DNA of 64,000 nucleotides from Volutella citrinella (GCA_034401135.1 JAWZSP010000009.1:1674001-1738000), one strand, 5' to 3'; shown: positions 48,301 to 59,552, counted from the first letter of the stretch. Numbers and translations are program-made. The notes: generated by a model not told the origin, from the sequence alone.

Positions 48301-48519
48301 TTTGTCTTTCTTTTGCCCATCTGCACACTGAAGCCAAGACCGTGCGCTGGCATTCCACTGGGCCAGTTGCTCTCTCGAGATGTTCTGCCTTGCTGTGGCA
48401 TCTGATGGCAGCTTTCTAGGCCACTGAGACTCTCATCGGCTTAAATTTGACGTAGGTGTGAAACTGGATCTTGACCCGATCTAAAAAAATGCACTAAAGG
48501 GCATGACTATATGCAATAT

Positions 48520-48948
48520 CTATTCTCCTCCTCCTAGAAGCTTTTTGTTCCGTTCTTCCATAAACGACTCATAGGATTGCAGGCGGCATCGCCTGGAATA
48601 TTTCCATGGTAGCTCTGAAAACCCATGCGCAATCCTGTTAGCGTTCACACTCCGCTGCAAATTTCCAAGTGCATAGTGTTCAGGACCTAATTCCGACACG
48701 GCAGTGTAGTAACTGCGCTGGGCCGACCACTCTGGGGCACGATACCTTGTCCACGAGCTTTCTTGCAGGAAGGAGTGTTCGTTAAATTCAAAGTGAAGCA
48801 AATTGGGAAATTTGCTGAGCCCTAGAAACACTTCTTGCCATGTTCCAGAGGTCAGCAGGAACCTGTCTAGCTTAATGTCCTCTATCGTGCTTTTGCAAGT
48901 AGCTAAAGCAGCAAGAAGATTGTGGGAGGAAGTCAATACATTGTGCAT
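48520..48948 (-). pseudogene. Probable C-terminal fragment of an F-box/LRR-like protein
   Basis: The 142-residue frame begins at an ATG but has no N-terminal F-box. Residues 1-60 follow the pattern seen at the end of fungal F-box proteins, with repeated amphipathic units: L-A-T-C-K-S-T-I-E-D-I-K-L-D-R, then T-S-G-T-W-Q-E-V-F-L-G-L and F-P-N-L-L-H-F-E-F. The tail is basic and ends in E-R-N-K-K-L-L-G-G-G-E. The upstream DNA (48,949-49,255) does not provide the missing part. It is most likely a truncated copy, though a short expressed protein is possible. Family assignment rests on pattern only. Confidence 0.4.
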
Positions 48949-49255
48949 AGCTTACAAATACTCGGCCCTCGTCACATATGCGACGCCTTGGCAGCGGCAG
49001 TAGTAAAAGGCTTCTCGGATGTATCCTGAGACCAAGTGAAGAAAAGCTATTGCCAAGGGCTGTTTAGGCTTTCCGAATAGTCATTTCGTATCAGGTGAGT
49101 TGCGTTGCGTCCGTCGACTGATGTAGTTGCATGACTCGACAAATCCAACTTACGGGAGCTCTTGCGGCGTGGGGAACTCTGACACTTCGGGTGACTCTTA
49201 TTTCTCTACTTGAGCTGCGAGACATAAAGGCTACCTAGCTACCTAGATAATAGAA
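48949..49255. other. Intergenic DNA; duplicated 3' flank of the small secreted protein gene
   Basis: The part next to 49,256 (about 49,200-49,255) resembles 50,530-50,581 downstream of the paralogue. Both contain, read on the minus strand, TTATTATCTAG..TAGCCTTTAT and AAGTAGAGAAA, which shows that the duplication included the 3' untranslated region. The remainder shows nothing recognisable. Confidence 0.55.
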
Positions 49256-49832
49256 CTAGTCGCACTGGTGGAAAATACGCAAGCTGTTCGCAAGGTTATT
49301 CTTACAGTCAAGCAACTGGGCCTCCTCCACCTCCTCCACGCCCAGAGGTTCGCTAAAATCAATCGCCTGTCTGCCGGCATACTTATCCTCCTGAGGCAGT
49401 ACCCAAGCAAAATGGTCTTCCAGACCGTTGCACCCTATTGATGAAGAGTTAGCCACGACATAAACAACATCAGGGGATAACTGATTGCGAAAACAAACTA
49501 GACTTACCAGCCAGTTTGCTGAATTGGTCTTGAGCTTGAGACAGGTCTACCATAAATGGCAAGCCATCCTTCATTGCCGAGACAACAAAACGGTGTCTCG
49601 TTTGAAACCGGCCGGGCTCGTCTCGCCTGGGTTCCAGCCAGGGTTCCGTCGTCGAATCATCCAGTGAAAGTCGACAGCCGCATGGGACCTCCTGTTTGGA
49701 GGTCGGGTCCTCACAGGTCGGCCTAGGGCAGACCAAGAGTCCATCTTCTCTGTTGTCAATGCAGGGGCGTATGGCCGCCGAGGCAATTGAGGCAGAGGAA
49801 GCCAGAATGAGAACAGAGGTAAGAAGCTTCAT
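49256..49832 (-). CDS. Small secreted cysteine-rich protein, paralogue 1
   Basis: Two exons, 49,508-49,832 and 49,256-49,434, with a 73-bp intron (GTAAGT..AATAG), give 167 residues. M-K-L-L-T-S-V-L-I-L-A-S-S-A-S-I-A-S-A is a textbook signal peptide of about 19 residues. The mature chain has eight cysteines in the order C-x10-C-x4-C-x10-C-x-C, then one right after the intron (L-A-G-C), one near the end and one in the final C-D. The intron is phase 1 and sits before the sixth cysteine, exactly as in the neighbour at 50.6-51.1 kb. An in-frame upstream ATG would add a His-rich extension but hide the signal peptide, so I reject it. The protein is secreted and probably disulfide-stabilised, a candidate effector; no catalytic motif is recognised. 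Confidence 0.82.
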
Positions 49833-49944
49833 TTTGTCTTTGTTGATTGACGGGCAGCGATGGTGGTGATGATGTTTTGGGTGATGTATGTCTAGACATG
49901 TGATGATGGTGGTGATTAGTCTCCAAGACACAGGGCGGTGGGTG

Positions 49945-49955
49945 ATATATATATT
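49945..49955 (-). promoter_or_regulatory. TATA box of small secreted protein gene 1
   Basis: ATATATATA lies about 115 bp before the ATG at 49,832. The flank (CCAAGACxCAGGGCG next to the TATA) is conserved before the paralogue at 51,184-51,198, so this is a duplicated promoter. Confidence 0.55.
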
Positions 49956-50230
49956 AGACGTGTGATTGAATCTAGCAGTCCATGCCTCCAGTCTGGACCA
50001 AACAATTTTGCTAAAAGAGAACTATTTTCGATTTGAGGATTGGAGTCTTGCCTACGAAAAGGTCAGTGTCATCGCTTACAGCAATCCTATTTGTACATGC
50101 TAAATTAGGAGAAGGAGAGTACCGTTTGCGAAATACCAGCCTCACAGCCATAAATCTCGCTTGAAAGTCCTGCTGAAACTTTCAACTGCCTGTCGGGGGC
50201 TGAAAAGAGCAACATGGCAAGGTTGAGAGC

Positions 50231-50459
50231 TCACAGCTGATTCTCGTCGCCCTTTGTGACCGGGCCAAGGAGCATACTCCTCCACTCAAAGCTGTCAATT
50301 CTGAATGTCTGGAGCTTGTAAACCAAGTCCGCATCCTTTATCCGATACAACGCCCGCTGGCACGGATAAATTGGCCCTACTAGAGGGACTGCGCCAGTTT
50401 GGTACGCACTGTTGTAGCTGATGCTAGGCATCAACACAAAATAAAACCTCCCATCCTGA
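50231..50459 (-). other. Orphan 3' exon-like segment
   Basis: On the minus strand a good splice acceptor (branch-like CTAATTGAC, then TTTATTTCAG) ends at 50,460 and opens a 76-codon frame starting D-G-R-F-Y-F-V-L-M-P and ending D-E-N-Q-L then TGA. There is no ATG in a suitable place. The DNA immediately upstream on this strand is the 3' end of paralogue 2, so the segment is an alternative last exon of that gene, the surviving last exon of another gene, or chance. No equivalent is visible downstream of paralogue 1. Protein family not recognised. Confidence 0.35.
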
Positions 50460-50581
50460 AATAAAGTCAATTAGTCGTTGCAACCGTCGTAAACTTGGCT
50501 AAAACTTGACCCTATGGATAACCCTTATTTCTTTCTCTACTTAAATCGCGAGGTATAAAGGCTAGCTAGATAATAAAACTA

Positions 50582-51139
50582 CTAGTAGTCGCACGAATGT
50601 TTATCACCCAAGCCGTTCTGAAGGTTGATCATACAGGTACGCGACTTCTCCTCACGTTGAGTTTCATCCGCAGCGCCCTGAGCATGGCTAAAATCAATAG
50701 CCTGTCTGCCCGCATTCTTATCCTCTGCAGGAAGTTCCCAAACATAAAGGTCTTGCATATCTTTGCACCCTATTAATCAAGAGTTAGCAACTATATAAAT
50801 AACAGATTGTGGAAGCTTACCGGCAAGTCGCCCGAAGTTTGTATCGATGTAAGCCTTGTCTACCGTAAATGGGGAGCCCCCCTTCATTGCCGAGACAAGA
50901 AAACGCTGTCTCCTTTTAAACCCGCCGTCTACACCTTTGATAGGTTCTTGCCAGGGTTCTGTTGAAGGATCCAGTGTGAGCTGACAGGCACATCTGATCG
51001 TCTTCTTGACGCCGAACAAGCCGTAATAGAAACAGCTCGGCTTAGGGCAGGTATAGGTCCCATCTCCTTGGTCAGAGCACTCTGCTGAGGTAATTGAGGC
51101 GGAGGAAGCCAGAATGAGAAGATAGGTAAGAAGCTTCAT
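50582..51139 (-). CDS. Small secreted cysteine-rich protein, paralogue 2
   Basis: Exons 50,821-51,139 and 50,582-50,769, separated by a 51-bp intron (GTAAGC..AATAG), give 168 residues. The signal peptide M-K-L-L-T-Y-L-L-I-L-A-S-S-A-S-I-T-S-A is nearly identical to that of paralogue 1. All eight cysteines are kept (C-x9-C-x4-C-x13-C-x-C ... C ... C ... C-D), as are E-P-W-x-E-P, R-x-R-F-x-V-S-A-M-K, P-F-x-V-D and A-G-R-Q-A-I-D-F-S. The most variable part is the loop between the third and fourth cysteines. The signal peptide, intron position, promoter and 3' flank are shared, so the pair arose by local tandem duplication. A secreted candidate effector; no known enzyme motif seen. Confidence 0.82.
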
Positions 51140-51977
51140 ATTGTTCTTCTTGATTGACGGGCAGTGAGGGTGACGGTGAGTTTCCAAGACGCAGGGCGAC
51201 CGGAGTCCTTCTGGAGTGAGATATATATGGACATGAGTCATGAGATGATGGTGATTTCCATCTTGTCTGACGCTGACCGAGAAAGGTCTAGCGTTGGATG
51301 CTCTTGATAAGCACAGCAGGTGTGCCTCCTTGGCCAAATCCTTTGCGCCCCGATCCCACGAGCGCTGGTTCCGGGCGCCGCCCAGGAAGCCGAAGTTCGC
51401 AATGTGGTCGTTTCTCCACCCCCTTGGTGGTCCCCTCTGTTGCCGGAATAGTGCTCACTGCTTATTTAATTTCTTACATTCCGCTTTGCCCCCTCACTGC
51501 AGTTGCACACACCCACCATGATCACCGCGGGCTTTTGGTTGTGGCTTCCAACATCGTTTCATCCCGGGTATGTATCTCGCAGCCGCTTGCCCACACCACG
51601 CGGCTGCTCTCTGTTTTCGACACCCTACGACGCTGCGCTAGTTGGGCACTCTGCCCGGGTGAATTTCTAGCGTACTTGGAACAGCCCCTAAACAGCATAC
51701 GCTGCCCCGGTACGGTTTAAGTAGGTGGGTGATGTTTGTAAAGGATCAGGCGCATCCGAGCTAATGACTCGACCGAGAATCGTCGTGTCAGCATATTTGA
51801 CACTCGTACGGGGCACAAAGCCGACACAGATTAGAGTCTTGCCCAAGAAAGGGTCAGTGTCATCGCTCACAAAACCGCAAGGGCGCAGTCTGTCTCGCAA
51901 GCGTGTGGCATTGCGGCGTCTGTTAAAACTACTAGTACTCACGCTCTTCATAAGCCGCAACAATCCCACTCACTGGT
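51140..51977. other. Region between paralogue 2 and the 5S rRNA gene
   Basis: It begins with the promoter of paralogue 2 (TATATAT at 51,221-51,228, about 85 bp before the ATG). The rest has no supported gene. On the minus strand 51,688-51,969 is open for 93 codons and contains V-S-D-D-T-D-P-F-L-G-K-T. The same sequence in slightly changed form lies at about 50,040-50,090, so a short piece of a lost gene or repeat appears twice. The plus-strand frame 51,298-51,720 has no domain or signal peptide and is not called. Confidence 0.4.
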
Positions 51978-52096
51978 ACATACGACCATAGCTCCTAGAA
52001 AGCACGGGATCCCGTCCGCTCTCCCATAGTTAAGCTAGGAAGCGGCGAACTAGTACTCGGGTCGGTGACGACCGGGGAATCCTCGCTGTTGTATGT
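51978..52096 (+). rRNA. 5S ribosomal RNA gene
   Basis: The 119-bp segment begins ACATACGACCATAG and ends GTTGTATGT. Its ends form the nine-pair helix I of 5S rRNA (ACATACGAC with GTTGTATGT). Other hallmarks are CCCGTCCGCTCTCCCATAG followed by AGTTAAGC, the internal control region used by TFIIIA, helix II (CCTAG with CTAGG) and a GGTCG-GTGA-CGACC hairpin. A run of seven T follows as the Pol III terminator. Dispersed single 5S genes of this type are normal in Pezizomycotina. The middle of the 3' half (about 52,042-52,060) looks less standard than the rest, so it may be a variant or ageing copy, though pairing is preserved. Confidence 0.88.
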
Positions 52097-52102
52097 TTTT
52101 TT
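52096..52102 (+). terminator. RNA polymerase III terminator of 5S gene
   Basis: Seven consecutive T residues directly follow the last helix I base. A longer T run lies at 52,112-52,121 and could serve as a backup. Confidence 0.75.
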
Positions 52103-52261
52103 GCCAGTTTGGTTTTTTTTTGTCCCCACTATGAGGATGCTGTGCATGTGGAGACATCTAGGACGGTACGCCACTATGTCCGGTATTGCAGAGTGCCTCC
52201 ACAGCCCTAGGAACAGGAGAAACAACGCAAACAAGATGGACGAGCGATAGACTTACTTACT

Positions 52262-55200
52262 ATAGGTGTCTGACTTATAGTAGAACTAAGTATTGTGCTA
52301 TATAGAAAAGAGAGTGCAGGAAGTAAAGATTAAGTAATTAAATAAGTATATTAAGTAAGAGGGACTTATTCTAACCTTATGCTAGCTTTTAAGAGTAAAG
52401 CTTATAAAGTAGAAGTATTAGAACCTGATGCTAATATACTGTGCTTATATAAGGCGCATAGAGCAGAAGAACTTAAATAGAGGACTGTGATTAATTAATA
52501 ATAGATTACTTAGATTATATAGTAACTTTTATAATCTATACTTAATAAATTAATTAAGAATAGATTATTTAAATTACTATTATAATCTTTATAATCTAAG
52601 ATAAATAAAGAATAAGTAGTAAGTTATATAATAAAAACTTAATTATTATATAAATTAATAAAAAGTATATATTTAATATAAGTAGCTTTTTAATTATTAA
52701 TATAACTTAGTTATTTTAATTATCTTAATTAACTATTACTTAATATAATATTATAATTATTATACTTAAAATTATTATTAATTAATTTAAGCTTAGTATA
52801 TATTAAGTTAGATCTATTAATATAAACTTTTAGTATATTATATTAAGTTTATATAGTTAAAACTTACTTAATTATTATATATTAATAGCTCTTATTTAAT
52901 ATAGCCTTATATATTATTAAGTAATATCTTTTTACTTAACTATATTTAGAACTAATCTTTATATTAATATATTTAATAATAGTATTTAAAGTATTAAAGC
53001 TCTGCTTATATATAATAATACTAATATAATTTATAATAAGACTAATATAACTTATAATAAGATTAATATAAAAGTTATATAACTTTATAATATTATTATT
53101 AATATAAAAGAATATATAAATATTATATTTATAATATTATTACTAGTACTTACTAAGAACCTTAAAGTAGATATATATTTATTATAACTAACTATATTTA
53201 AAAAATATATAAATAATATTATACTATTTTTTATTTATCTTAATATCTACTTTAAGTTCTATTTTAATATACTTATAAATAGTAAAACTAAGGTCTTTTT
53301 TACTTAAGAATATTTTAAAAGTATTATTATTATATAATTTAAACTTATTATAAAAAACTATTTAAAAAATAACTTAGACTTAAAAAATTAAAAAACTTAG
53401 AATATTTTTATAAACTAAAATAACTTTAAAAAAGTACTATATAATATATTTAGAAATATAAATAAGAAATACTAAGCTATAATATAACTTTTTTAACTTA
53501 AATAAATTAAATCTATTTATAAAGATATAGCTACAGGCCGAAGCTAGGAACGAGTATATAGTTAAGAGTAGGCCGCTATATTAACTTTTATTTATAGGTT
53601 CTAAGTAATCTTAATATATAGTTTTTCGCCTAGTAGCTAGTATGCCCGCGCGCAGCCTTCGCAGCTTCTATAGCCTACAGGCTGGTCCAGGTCACGTGTA
53701 TTATAAGTTTTCTCTTATACTATTATAGCTTATAGAGCTATATTTAAATAAATCTTAGTTAGGCTTAAATAGAATAAAAAAACTATTAATAGAATACTTT
53801 TATTATAGCTTAAAAAAAGAAGTTAAGGATAAGCTATTTAAAGCTAATTACTTTAATACTTTAATAAAATATATTATTATAGTAGTTAAAATTAATAAAT
53901 AATAATATAAATAATATTAAAAAAGAGTAATATATAAAAAAAGAAAGAAACTTTAACTTATACTATTTTAAGTATTTTAAAAAAAAGAATTAATAATATT
54001 AGTATAATTATACTTTTTAAATAACTAATACTTTTTATAATATTAAAGCAGGACTTATAAGACTTAGAGTTATTAAAACTAATAAAAAAGATATTACTTA
54101 TTATAATTATAAAAAAAAAGAGTATTTTAAGTAAAAATATAAAGGACTTAAAAAATAAGTCTATTTTATACTTATTTAAAAAGATACTTAATAACTCTAA
54201 GTTATAAAGTGAGATATAAAAGTTTATAATATAAAGTAACTTTTATATAATATATAATATAACTTATATAAAATATATAACTAATATAATTATAAAGTAA
54301 AAGACTGTAGTCTTAATTAATAAATAGCTAAAACTAGTAAAAATATTAATAACCTAGCTAAATAAATTATTATTAAAAAATATAAATAAATTACTAAAGT
54401 ATACTTTAGATAATATATAATTATAAAATCTAAATATAGAGACTTATTATATATTATATATTAATATAAGATTTATTATTTTATTAATTAATAATATAAA
54501 GTATAATAAAAAAGAATAATAAAAAAACTAAGTATTAATAAAAAAGATAAAATAGCTTAGTAACTTATTTATAAAAAAAAGAAACTAACTATATAAACCT
54601 ATTTAAAAAATAGTTAGAAGAATAAAAAAGGTTTATTTATAAAATAAATAAAAAAATTAAAATAGATATTAAGTAATAAAAAGAAGAATAATAAGTTTAT
54701 TTTAACTTAGATATATACTTATTATAATAACTATAAATAATAAAAGCTATATAAAAAACTTAAGAACAGCTTAAGTTAAAAAAAGAAAAAAGTTTTTAGA
54801 ATAATACTAACTTAAAAAGATATAAAAAGATTAAACTAATACTTATTTAATAATAAGTAATAGTTAAATAAATTAAAAAGAATATTAAAGTCTAAACTTT
54901 AATATAAAAAATTAAAATAGGAAATACTAACTTTAAGCTATTTAAAAAAAATATAAAATAAGTAATAATACTTAGGCTTAACTTAAAGCTAAAAAAAGTT
55001 AATTAGAATTATAACTTAAATAGTAATATAATAAGAGAGCTTTATATAAAAACTATAACTAAGAATATAAAAAACTAGTTTAAAACTAATTATAAGTAAA
55101 AGACTATTAAATATAAAAAGAAAATATTATATAACTATTACTTTACTATTTATATTATATTATAACTCTATTATATTTAAATATAAAGATATTTTATAAA

Positions 55201-55850
55201 AAGTAATAACTTATAAATTAAAATAAGGTACTAAGACTATTTTTTAATCTTATAAATCTAATACTTTAATTATTATTATAATTTATACCTAGCTAATAAA
55301 TAAAAAAAATAAAGCTTTTTATTTAAAGTATTTTATAATAATAAAAGCCTAAGAATAATAAATAATTAATAGACTTATTATATAATAAAAAAGACTAATA
55401 ATTAATATATTAAAATTAAAAAAATATTAAAAAAAGGTTGTTTAATTAAAAAATACTAAAACTACTAAAACTTTTTATACTTTAAATATTATAAAAAAAG
55501 AAAAAAAAATTAAAAAAAATAAAAACTATTAAAACACTTTATAAACTATTAAAAGATATAAGCTTTTAAAGATCGAGTTATTAATAAAGTATAAATCTAT
55601 ATATAAACTTAATAATATTAAAAGAAATAAATTATAATAGTAATTAAAAGTAATAATTAGAATTAAAAGATATATACTTATAGTATTAATTAATAATAAT
55701 ATAAAAAAAACTATTTTTTAATAAACTTAGTTAACTAATTATAGTTATTATAAATAGAGAAGAAAGATAGATACTTTTTATTTAAAAATAATAATAATAA
55801 ATTTACTTATAATTAAAAAAGAGTTATTAAAAATATTATTATAAAGTATA
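52262..55850. repeat. RIP-degraded AT-rich DNA, family not identified
   Basis: Composition changes within a few tens of bases of 52,260 from normal to A/T-dominated with almost no CpA or TpG. No frame survives. A degenerate 21-bp tandem repeat (TAATATAAnTTATAATAAGA) occurs at about 53,028-53,080. Between about 53,700 and 55,800 the sequence has the lysine/tyrosine-rich look of a RIP-decayed coding region, but I could not identify motifs. It ends where the inverted LTR of family B begins. Confidence 0.75.
53530..53700. other. Short GC-richer patch inside the RIP block
   Basis: Around 53,530-53,590 and especially 53,640-53,700 the DNA regains G/C and intact CpA/TpG (for example GCCCGCGCGCAGCC and GGTCCAGGTCACGTG). 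It is flanked on both sides by RIP-saturated sequence. It may be unique DNA between two repeats or a younger insertion, perhaps the join of two elements. No gene is recognisable. Confidence 0.6.
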
Positions 55851-57000
55851 TAATATATAAATAATATATAGGTTAGGCTATATAATTCTATAAAAAGAGA
55901 AGTAATAATAAGATTTTATAATAAAAAGTAACTAAAGCTTACTTAATACTTTAATAAGCTTCTTTTATAATATTATATATTATAAAACTTCTTAAAGTAT
56001 ATATATTAGTAATAGTATTACTTTACTCCTTATACTTAGCTCTGCTAGCTTTTATAATTAAGCTAAGCAGCGCTTTATAATTAAGATAGAGCTTAATATT
56101 AGATATTATAATAATTTATTCCTCTTTTTATAATACTATCCTTAGTACTAAGACTAGTAAAATATAACTATTAATTTTATTATAATCTAGTAGTAAATTA
56201 CTATTAGTTATATTTTATTTTTACTATATTAAAATAAATTAAATAAGTAATTATTTTTATAATTAATAATTATATTTATAATTAATAATTATATCTTTTA
56301 AAATATAAAAAGGAGGCCTTTTTTTTACTTAACTACCTCTTTTCCTTTTTCTTTATTTATTAATATTTTCAGGCTATATAAGTCCTATACTACTCTTTTA
56401 TAATATCTTTTTCTACCCTTTTTATAACTTTAACTACTTATTCTATACTTATTTTAATACCTTTTATATAATATATAAAATATCTTAATATAACTAAGTA
56501 TTATAATTACCTATATATCTAAATTAATTCTTAAAATATTTTTATTATTATACTTTTATTTTATACTTTTTTTAATACTATAAATAGTTACTATTTATAT
56601 TATAAGTATAGTAATAAGACTTATTATCTATAAGTATCTATCTTTTTAATTTTATTTAACTTTCTAACTTTTTTAAGCTTTTTAATAAAATAGAAAGTAA
56701 TACTATTAACCTAACTATTATTCTTAATTATATCAACCTTTTTTAAGTTCTTTTTATTTTTATAAATACTTTTTTTTTTTTTAACTTTAATTTAATTAAC
56801 TTTATAATTACCTTAATAAATATCTACTATATATTTCTTTAAGTATATAAAGTATATATTACTATTTATAAATTCTTTAAAATTTTAAGTATACTTAGTA
56901 TTACTAAAGTTTTATAATAAAATAATAAGATCTTTAATCTTAAGTTTATAACTACTTATTATATTAAAAAGCTTAAAAACCTTATAAACTCCTCTTAATT
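55851..57000 (-). mobile_element. Inverted 3' part of a family B element (3' LTR 55,851-56,118)
   Basis: The reverse complement of 55,851-57,000 follows 14,436 back to about 13,330 of the complete B element: LTR, purine tract (AAAAAGAGGAAT) and 850 bp of interior, all collinear. Examples are the match of 56,730-56,830 to 13,500-13,620 and of 56,440-56,560 to 13,800-13,900. More G and C survive here than in the left copy. Similarity ends at about 57,000, exactly where the family A LTR starts, which suggests that A inserted into this copy. Confidence 0.75.
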
Positions 57001-57180
57001 TATATAAAAGAAAACTTATAATATATATAACCTAGACTAGCCTATAAGTTATAAAAGCTGCAAAGGCTATATATAAGTATACTAACTACTAAGTAAAAAA
57101 CTATATATTAAAATTACTTAAAACTTATAAGTAAAAATTAATATAATAGCCTACTTTTAATTATATACTTATTCTTAGCT
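57001..57180 (+). repeat. 5' LTR of family A (minimum extent)
   Basis: This segment matches 63,836-64,000 closely and in direct orientation. Both contain ATATATATAACCTAGACTAG and, later, TACTTTTAATTATATACTTATTC. The true right end lies beyond the part that can be compared. Confidence 0.75.
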
Positions 57181-58230
57181 TTAGCTTATAATTATATTTT
57201 TATAATTCTTTTACTTTTTAAAAAATTAGTATAAACTATATCTTAACTAAGGGAGTCTATTTTTATATATAATATAATATCTCTAATTACTCTAAGAGTA
57301 TATACTCTTTTTCTATTTAACTAATTATTATTATTTAATAATAAGAAGTTAATATTATTAATTAAGACCTTAAAATAAAAGTAGTGCTTTTATATAAGTA
57401 TAAAGTATAAGAGCCTTATAATAAACCTTATAATAACTATCTTATAATAAATAGTAGACTAGAATAAGCTTATTTATTAACTACTTACTAAGTATTTTCT
57501 TAACCTTAGCTATAAATATAAATACCTACTTACTTATAGTTATAAAGTGCTATAAAAAGATAACCTTAATACTATTATTAATAACTAGATTAAAGTAATT
57601 AAAACTAATAATAGCTTTAAAAAGCGCGCTATTATAATATAAAGAATTAATTAAGTCTTTATTAAGGCCTTTTATAAGATTTAGTAATATTAATAAATAT
57701 ATACTAATAGGTTATTAAATAACTCTATTTAAGAGGACTTTATTAGCTTTATATAATAAAAGTATATTAACTCTTATATATATAAGTAATAGTTTTATAA
57801 TAAGTTAGAAGGCTTTTAATAAAAAGAAACTAAAAGACTTTTTAAATTTTTTTAATTATAAAGCGCAATCTATATCTTATTAAGTATTAAAGGAATTAAT
57901 ATTAATACTATCTTAGCTTACTATTTTTATTATTATTTATAAAAGAACTTATAAAATAAAATAGACTATTAGATAGTTAACTTTTATAAGGTTTATAATA
58001 TTATTAATAAAGTTAAAAAAATATAAATATATCTTAGTTATACCTATACTAATTAGCTAATAAATTACTATAAAAGAAATATAAATAAAATAAACTATAT
58101 ACTTATATACTTAAACTACTACCTTATAGATAATACTAACTATAATATTAAAAAGAAAAAATAGTAATTAAATTAATTTATATTTTAATACTTAAGAAAA
58201 AAAAGTATAAAGAGCTTTATATAGAGTATT

Positions 58231-58272
58231 TACTATAGATATAAGCAGCCTAATTATAAGAAAGCCGACTGC
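58231..58272 (+). other. Decayed gag zinc knuckle (CCHC)
   Basis: Fourteen codons have the spacing of a C-x2-C-x4-H-x4-C knuckle. The first two Cys codons now read TAC and TAT, the His codon reads TAT, and the last Cys (TGC at 58,270) survives. TG-to-TA and CA-to-TA changes explain every altered ligand. It marks the nucleocapsid part of gag. Confidence 0.7.
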
Positions 58273-59381
58273 TTTATATATAAATACTAAGATAGTACTA
58301 TCCTGATTTTAAAGGCCCTTATTAAACTGCTATCTAAGACCTAAGTATAGGAGGTTTATTAAAAAATAAATATTAATAAGTTATTAGAAAATAAATAAGT
58401 ATTAGTAAAAAAGTAATAATATTAGTACTTAAACTTATTATTATATTTATTAATAAAATTATTATAAGCTAAGCTATTATACTTTATAACTATATAAAAA
58501 ACTAAGTAGCTATAGATATAAATATAATAATATAAGTAGACCTTATTAATAACTATTTTATAATAAAGCTAAGTCTTTAATTACTTTTTAATTATATAAT
58601 ACCTGAATTTTAAAATTAGTAGAGTATTATAAGATAAATAAAAAGCAAAGCTTATTAATTAACTTTCTTTTTTATTAATAGTAAAAACTAGCTAAGAAAG
58701 GTATATAAGACCTTTATTAAGATAGATAAGCTTAAAAAAGTAAGTAACCTATTAATATTAAATAACTTAATAAGAAAAAAAGGTATTTTTATAGCTATAA
58801 TAACTTATTACTAATTTTATAAACCTATTTTTATTATAGACCCTAAGTTAATTATATATAAGATTTTTAAAAAAGAATATAAAGTATATATTTTCTATAT
58901 TTATAGTACTATCTTTAATAAAGATAAAGTAATTAAGTCTTTAAATAAAAATAAGTAACTTAAGGATATAAGACTTTTAGTAAAGTTTATAAGCTTTATA
59001 AGAGCTTTTAATAAGGACTTAATAAAAAAGCTACTTATTTTATAAAATATAAAGTATATAATTAATATTATAAAAAGCAAGACCCTACTTTTTAAGCTAC
59101 TATATTTACTAAATAAAAAGTAAAGTTAAGTACTTTATAAATATATTATTAAGTACTTAGCTTTTAATTATATTAAGTACTCTAAAAGCTTTATAAAAGC
59201 CCTAATTCTATTTATACTTAAAAAAAATAGTATACTCTGCTTATATATAGATTATTATAGTCTTAATATAATTATAATTAAGAATTACTACTTTTTTTTA
59301 TTAATTAAAGATCTTTTAGATTATTTTTTAAAAATAAAGTAGATTTCTATTATTAATATCTAAAATATATACTATTATATT

Positions 59382-59552
59382 TATATTAAGGAAAGTAATT
59401 ACTAAAAAACAGCTTTTTATATATAGTATAGATATTTTAAATATATAATTATACCTTTTAGCTTAATTAATATACTAACTACTTTCTAAATATATATTTA
59501 TTAAATACTTATTAAGTTATTAAATACTTATTATATTATATACCTTAATAAT
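59382..59552 (+). other. Decayed reverse transcriptase core of family A
   Basis: One frame (codons starting at 59,382) shows the gypsy RT motif around K-T-A-F (59,406-59,417) and I-I-P-F-S-L-x-N (59,445-59,471), ending in T-F-stop where Q is expected. Fifty bases on, in the same frame, Y-L-N-N at 59,541-59,552 stands for the catalytic Y-L-D-D, both Asp codons having changed GAT to AAT by RIP. Confidence 0.85.

Noticed and set aside
49833..49931. Upstream in-frame ATG extension of small secreted protein 1
   Set aside because: It would bury the signal peptide behind a His-rich tail, and the paralogue supports the start at M-K-L-L.
51298..51720. A 140-residue plus-strand open frame
   Set aside because: No signal peptide, domain or splice context; Pro/Ser/Arg-rich composition typical of chance frames in GC-richer DNA.
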